Positions 62,153-64,000 of a stretch of 64,000 bases of DNA are shown here, piece after piece; the first letter of the stretch is position 1; each line of letters begins with the position of its first letter. The stretch is from Mya arenaria. Taxonomy: Eukaryota; Mollusca; Bivalvia; Myida; Myidae. Position numbers and translations under genes: made by a program. The stretch lies in assembly GCF_026914265.1 (NCBI RefSeq), contig NC_069132.1:29134932-29198931 (forward strand). Reading direction: 5' to 3'. Below the pieces are notes generated by a model, which saw only the letters and a program-made list of their open reading frames with translations, had not been told where the DNA came from and did no database searches.

Positions 62153-64000
62153 GTAAGTTTTCTTGTATTCAAAGGATATGCACATTGATATTGAATTGAT
62201 TTTTTTGGCATTTTTGTTTTTGTTTTAATGTTTTGTTTTTCCATGACCTGACAATCCCTGCTTTAAATGTCAACAAAATGTACAAACAAATCTGAATGGG
62301 TTCAAAGAAACATGACACAATGTTTGGAATGCTAAAATATAATACAAATCATTCTCCATTTCATTAGGTTTGTTTACGATATAAGTTGTTTTTTTTAATT
62401 CTCTTTTTGTTTACAATTTTCATTCAGTGGCTAAGCTATTTTAGTAGATTCACTGTATTCAATTTGCACTTATAAAAATGTGGTCTTTAAGTGCATTTCA
62501 GGGTTAAAATTTTGTTTAAATGAATTTTAGAAAAGATGCATTTAATCAAAGAACTGCAATATTTTACACCAAATACAGTCTTTTTTAACAGCTTTGTAAT
62601 TGATGATATGATATATGATTGCGCTTATCTGATCTATTCTAAAGCTGTCATCTTGTACAAAATAATGAAATTGCACACCTCGGCAATTATAAAGATTAAT
62701 ATGATATGAATATGATATGATAGGTTAAACATCTTATAAATACTTGACTTTTAATACTGTAACCTTATTTTGTCATCAAATGTGAACGTCTCTTGTTTCT
62801 GTTTTTTTTTAAGAAGGGACTAAATTATATCTTCTAATAAATGTCCCTTGAAAGCGTCTGTTATGGCTGAGGGGAAGGGAGATTACAATTAAGTATTATA
62901 GGGAAAAACTATTATGAAAACCTTGACAGTGATGTTAGCTGAAAGTTAGAAACAGATAAAGCTATATCTATATATATAACTTGGTATACATGTTTAAGAA
63001 CAATAACAAAGTGCTTATTTCTAATTGTGGCTTGACCGATCAGTCATGCTAAAATACATCCGGAGTTATGTCCCTTTTACAAATGTGAAACGAGAACATT
63101 ATGTATTGACATTAATGGAAATTAGTAACTGTTGTTTAATGAGGAGGGGACATATATCAGGGTTCAAATTTAGACTCGCATACTTCTAAAATGCGAGCGA
63201 CATTTGCAAATTGAGAGTGACTTTTATTCAAGCTCGCAAAATTCTGCGAGTGGCTTTTTCTAGACCACAAAGTCAAAAGTTAAATTCGAACCCTGATACA
63301 TTTATGGGAATTACGGTATATTAGACATAATGCTCATTACCTGCTTTACTGTAAGTGAGTGACTTTTATGATATATACACCTGGGAATATGAATTAATTT
63401 GAATCAACAAAGTTGTCCATTACTGTAATAATTCACTATGTCAGTTTGCTCATTTCATGTTTATAATTAATCTTCAGCTTGATTCAGGGAACTTCTTTTG
63501 TGGTAAACAAGGAACACTGAAATGAAAATACTGTCTTGATTTTAAGTACAAAACTGAAAATATCATAACAGAAACATTATTTACAGAAAAATCATCAAAT
63601 TTTATTAGTGCTTCATTGTTCTCTTAAAGTTTCTTCTCTCCTGTCCTAAAATATGGAAACGAAAAACATAATTACTTTTCCAAAGAAAAAGGTGCGAAAT
63701 ATCAAGATCATATATTCCGATAAAAGAAGCGTTGGGTACATTGAGGTTTTTTTGGTGCAGATACATTAGTTATATTTCACAAATGAGGATAGCAGAAATT
63801 TTATTCAATGATGGTGATTTATATAATGTGCCAATGTGAGATTATTGATGTTAAAAATCTATTAAAGGAAACTAGGTTACTGTAAAGCACTCATTATGCA
63901 AATTTCCTTCATTATGTCATTTTGCATAATATTTTTTATGACTGTGTTGAAAATTTCTTTTCTCTGGTTTTAATAAGACTTAGTGCAAACCGAAATGTCC
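62153..64000. other. Downstream intron to the window edge
   Basis: AT-rich intron sequence; apart from the MITE at 63155-63298 no element or further exon is visible. Confidence 0.5.
63155..63298. mobile_element. Short MITE with TATCAGGGTTC ends
   Basis: TATCAGGGTTCAAATTTA at the left is the inverted copy of TAAATTCGAACCCTGATA at the right (17 of 18 match). The interior holds a second inverted pair (ACTCGCA...TGCGAGT). Length is 144 bp; outer TA suggests a TA target. Confidence 0.8.

Overview
The window is AT-rich animal nuclear DNA: small exons with GT-AG introns, tRNA-derived SINEs, several MITE families, a Harbinger remnant, a non-LTR retroelement remnant and many minisatellites. The transporter gene and the repeat styles fit a bivalve or other mollusc. 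That is an inference; no taxonomic marker is present. Only a few percent of the window is coding, and about 12 kb is tandem array.

Left part (1-20.8 kb): one minus-strand gene, which I rebuilt exon by exon. It encodes a sodium:solute symporter of the SLC5A family, closest in layout to the sodium-coupled monocarboxylate/multivitamin branch (SLC5A8/12/6 type). Thirteen exons, from the start codon at 20763 to 547, join in frame into 437 codons; the 3' end lies beyond base 1. Its introns hold a PIF/Harbinger remnant with intact terminal repeats and a TAA target duplication (4976-6400), a small two-exon reading frame (11457-12663), a non-LTR retroelement 3' end with repeated stem-loops (about 15.08-16.35 kb), MITEs, and two large minisatellites. 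Both minisatellites are phased on a 5' splice junction of this gene: a 24-bp repeat begins inside the last 14 bases of exon 10, and a 38-bp repeat begins with the last bases of exon 4. This is the most unusual observation here.

Middle (20.8-44 kb): mostly repeats. There is a 28-bp array at 22.85-23.25 kb and a large complex array at 23.67-27.03 kb, which moves from 20-bp units to a 114-bp higher-order unit. Just beyond it are the last exons of an unidentified minus-strand gene (27050-27707) with a 127-bp duplication over an exon boundary. A good tRNA-Lys(CUU) gene lies at 31188-31260, and several short, unrecognised coding-like exons are listed with low confidence.

Right part (44.4-64 kb): one plus-strand gene of unknown family. 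Exon 44472-44705 carries the start codon and joins in phase to a 1254-base exon at 60899-62152; the gene continues past the right edge. The predicted protein is proline-rich, acidic and probably mostly disordered. Its 16.2-kb intron holds a 26-bp array (48.94-51.35 kb), a 20-bp array (56.2-58.1 kb), a SINE and a MITE.

Long open frames inside the arrays exist because the unit lengths keep frame or lack stops; I do not count them as genes.
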